A stretch of 7,365 nt of DNA from an uncultured Pseudomonadota bacterium (GTDB lineage Bacteria > Pseudomonadota > Alphaproteobacteria > RF32 > CAG-239). Positions within the stretch are counted from its first letter, which is position 1. Every line of letters begins with the position of its first letter. Positions 6,135-7,365 of this stretch are shown one piece after another. The notes under the pieces are model-generated. The model searched no databases. It was not told the DNA's origin and was given only the letters and a program-made list of their open reading frames with translations. The position numbers and the translations under genes were made by a program. Location: contig CACXFX010000161.1 of the NCBI GenBank assembly GCA_902767055.1, forward strand, positions 1-7,365, read 5' to 3'.

Positions 6135-7126
6135 AAAAATATTTTATTGTTGCATTTATGTATGCATTACCGGCGATGTCTTATTGCGTGCCGGATAACG
6201 AAACTTGTTTTGATTGCGGAGCAAATTGTATCGCTGAACTGACTTATAGCAAAGGTGAAAACAATCAAAATATCGGCACAATGACCATTTACGGTACAAA
6301 TAATGGTGTGGGTACAATGGACAGTTGGTCTTACAGTGGAGAAGACCCAAATCGTACAACAACAGCACCATGGAAAGATAAACTCTCAGATATCAATAAT
6401 GTGGTTGTTTCAGAGGGAGTGGCAAATGTCGGCGGTTATACATTTAGCGGGGCTAAAAACCTTTCTCATGTTGAACTTCCTCAATCAGTCAATACAATAG
6501 ATATATATGCTTTTTTAGATAGTACGCTTGAAACGGTTAATACCTTAAAAAATGTGACATCATTTGGCGCGGCAGCATTTTATAATTCAAATTTAAGAGA
6601 TGCCGATTTATCTGAAAATTTGACTGAAATTCCAAGAGATCTTTTTGTAGGTACGAATATTTCAAGCATCAAAATACCGGATAATCTCACTTCTATCGGA
6701 GCTTATGCTTTTGCTGTTTGTCATAACGTAACACAAATAGAAATTCCGGATTCGGTAACAAATATTGGATATATGGCATTTGCTTATATGAATAATCTTA
6801 CAGATTTAACGATTCCTGATACACTGGAATTACAAATATTTGATGGTGATATAACTGCGTTTTCCGGCCTTGACTTGAACAGCATCACGCTTCACTGTGC
6901 CGGTGTGCTGGAACAATGCAAAGCAAATATGCTGGCTATAGGTTATCAAGAGGGCACATATACGATGGTTCAAGCTCCATATTCTAAAAAACAAGCTGAT
7001 GGCAGTGTTGCTTATTATGGAGCCGACGGCAAATTTAAAGGTTATAAGGGCAAGCGTATTTATACCCTTGATGAGGCCAACAAGGCCACCGGTGCTGTCA
7101 ATAGGGTATCGATTAAGTATAGGTAG
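6131..7126 (+). CDS. Exported BspA-like leucine-rich-repeat protein
   Basis: This 331-aa protein begins with a signal peptide (MKK followed by a hydrophobic stretch, likely cut after Ala15-Met-Ser17). Tyr before Cys19 argues against a lipobox. Cys19, Cys26, Cys29 and Cys33 form a cluster that could make disulfides or bind metal. Residues 34-80 look like the beta-rich cap that precedes BspA-type repeats, ending in TTTAPWKDKL. About 87-235 holds LRR_5-type repeats of ~23 residues, for example LTSIGAYAFAVCHNVTQIEIPDSVTNIGYMAF. The last repeat area carries Cys256 and Cys263. The tail (283-331) has a YYGADGKFKGYKGKRIYT segment and ends VNRVSIKYR, a pattern I associate with families of secreted repeat proteins in gut Alphaproteobacteria, possibly a sorting or anchoring signal. 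BspA-like proteins often bind host or matrix proteins, but the ligand here is unknown. It stands alone, between the structured leader and a terminator. Confidence 0.88.
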   Translation: MKKYFIVAFMYALPAMSYCVPDNETCFDCGANCIAELTYSKGENNQNIGTMTIYGTNNGVGTMDSWSYSGEDPNRTTTAPWKDKLSDINNVVVSEGVANVGGYTFSGAKNLSHVELPQSVNTIDIYAFLDSTLETVNTLKNVTSFGAAAFYNSNLRDADLSENLTEIPRDLFVGTNISSIKIPDNLTSIGAYAFAVCHNVTQIEIPDSVTNIGYMAFAYMNNLTDLTIPDTLELQIFDGDITAFSGLDLNSITLHCAGVLEQCKANMLAIGYQEGTYTMVQAPYSKKQADGSVAYYGADGKFKGYKGKRIYTLDEANKATGAVNRVSIKYR

Positions 7127-7149
7127 TGTTTTTTTAGGTAGTGCATAGG

Positions 7150-7188
7150 CGAATCGGTTTTTTTAAAGGGGATCGATTCGTTTTTTTT
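7150..7188 (+). terminator. Rho-independent terminator after the leucine-rich-repeat gene
   Basis: CGAATCG (7150-7156) pairs perfectly with CGATTCG (7174-7180), and eight T follow directly (7181-7188). The 17-nt interior can extend the stem through G-U pairs (T-run against GGGGA). It lies 24 bp past the stop codon and should end the transcript. Confidence 0.8.
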
Positions 7189-7365
7189 GGGAAATACTTT
7201 TAAATATATATAGGGGTATGAGGGAAGGGGAGGTAGGTTTTGGGGTATTTTTTTAAGTTTTGCACAATCAAAAAGTTTAGTAAAAACAGGGAGTTAGTGA
7301 TAAGATTAAAAAAAGATAAAAAAAATGAAAAAATTTTTAAAAAAGGTGTTGACAAGGGAGATGAA
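7189..7365. other. C-poor, gene-free right end
   Basis: No coding frame of note is present. The plus strand has only about six C in 177 bases, while G is common. Runs of three or four G occur at 7213-7216, 7222-7224, 7227-7230 and 7242-7245, and long A/T tracts follow from 7300. The stretch appears to be upstream DNA of a gene beyond the edge. Confidence 0.6.
7325..7365 (+). promoter_or_regulatory. Partial promoter at the right edge
   Basis: TTGACA (7349-7354) is a perfect -35 box preceded by A and T tracts (7325-7344) like an UP element. The matching -10 box would fall just past the window. The 17 bases from 7349 agree with those from 5813 at 14 positions, which hints that both promoters belong to one class. 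Confidence 0.5.

Noticed and set aside
6156..6371. Minus-strand open frame inside the repeat-protein gene, and similar frames opposite mfd and polA
   Set aside because: These are shadows of long, clearly recognisable genes in other frames.

Overview
The window most likely comes from a low-GC member of the Alphaproteobacteria, perhaps one of the uncultured gut-associated lineages. This is an inference. It rests on the AT-rich housekeeping genes, on a short palindromic dispersed repeat whose reverse-strand translation gives the well-known artefact peptide HAELVSAS, and on a secreted leucine-rich-repeat protein whose C-terminal tail (GKRIYT-DEAN, ending VNRVSIKYR) I associate with such genomes. 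No rRNA or other taxonomic marker is present.

Left part, all minus strand (1-5748). The start of polA (DNA polymerase I) runs off the left edge. Only its 5'-nuclease domain and the first motif of the 3'-5' exonuclease domain are inside. A near-consensus promoter lies just upstream of polA. Between it and the next gene is a gene-free stretch of about 320 bp with two identical 32-bp palindromic repeats. Next, in transcription order from right to left, comes a compact cluster: mfd (transcription-repair coupling factor, full length, 1163 aa), an unrecognised 136-aa protein that overlaps the end of mfd by 8 bp, and a GNAT-family N-acetyltransferase 19 bp further on. Together the region holds two core DNA-repair genes plus two small accessory genes that probably share the mfd transcript.

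Middle (5749-6130). This gap of about 380 bp separates divergent genes and is the least ordinary part of the window. A very good plus-strand promoter (TTGACA, 17 bp, TTTAAT) fires into about 280 nt of densely structured sequence. It has several hairpins, some mutually exclusive, and two of them resemble terminators. It also contains a 41-codon open frame with a plausible Shine-Dalgarno sequence, whose stop overlaps the start codon of the next gene in an ATGA arrangement. It may be a stand-alone small RNA, a regulatory leader for the downstream gene, or both. It matches no RNA family I can name with confidence.

Right part, plus strand (6131-7365). One gene encodes an exported 331-aa BspA-like leucine-rich-repeat protein with an N-terminal cysteine cluster and a conserved-looking C-terminal tail. 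A terminator hairpin follows. The last 175 bases are gene-free, strikingly poor in C on this strand, and end in a TTGACA box resembling the promoter at 5813, so another plus-strand transcription unit probably begins just past the right edge.
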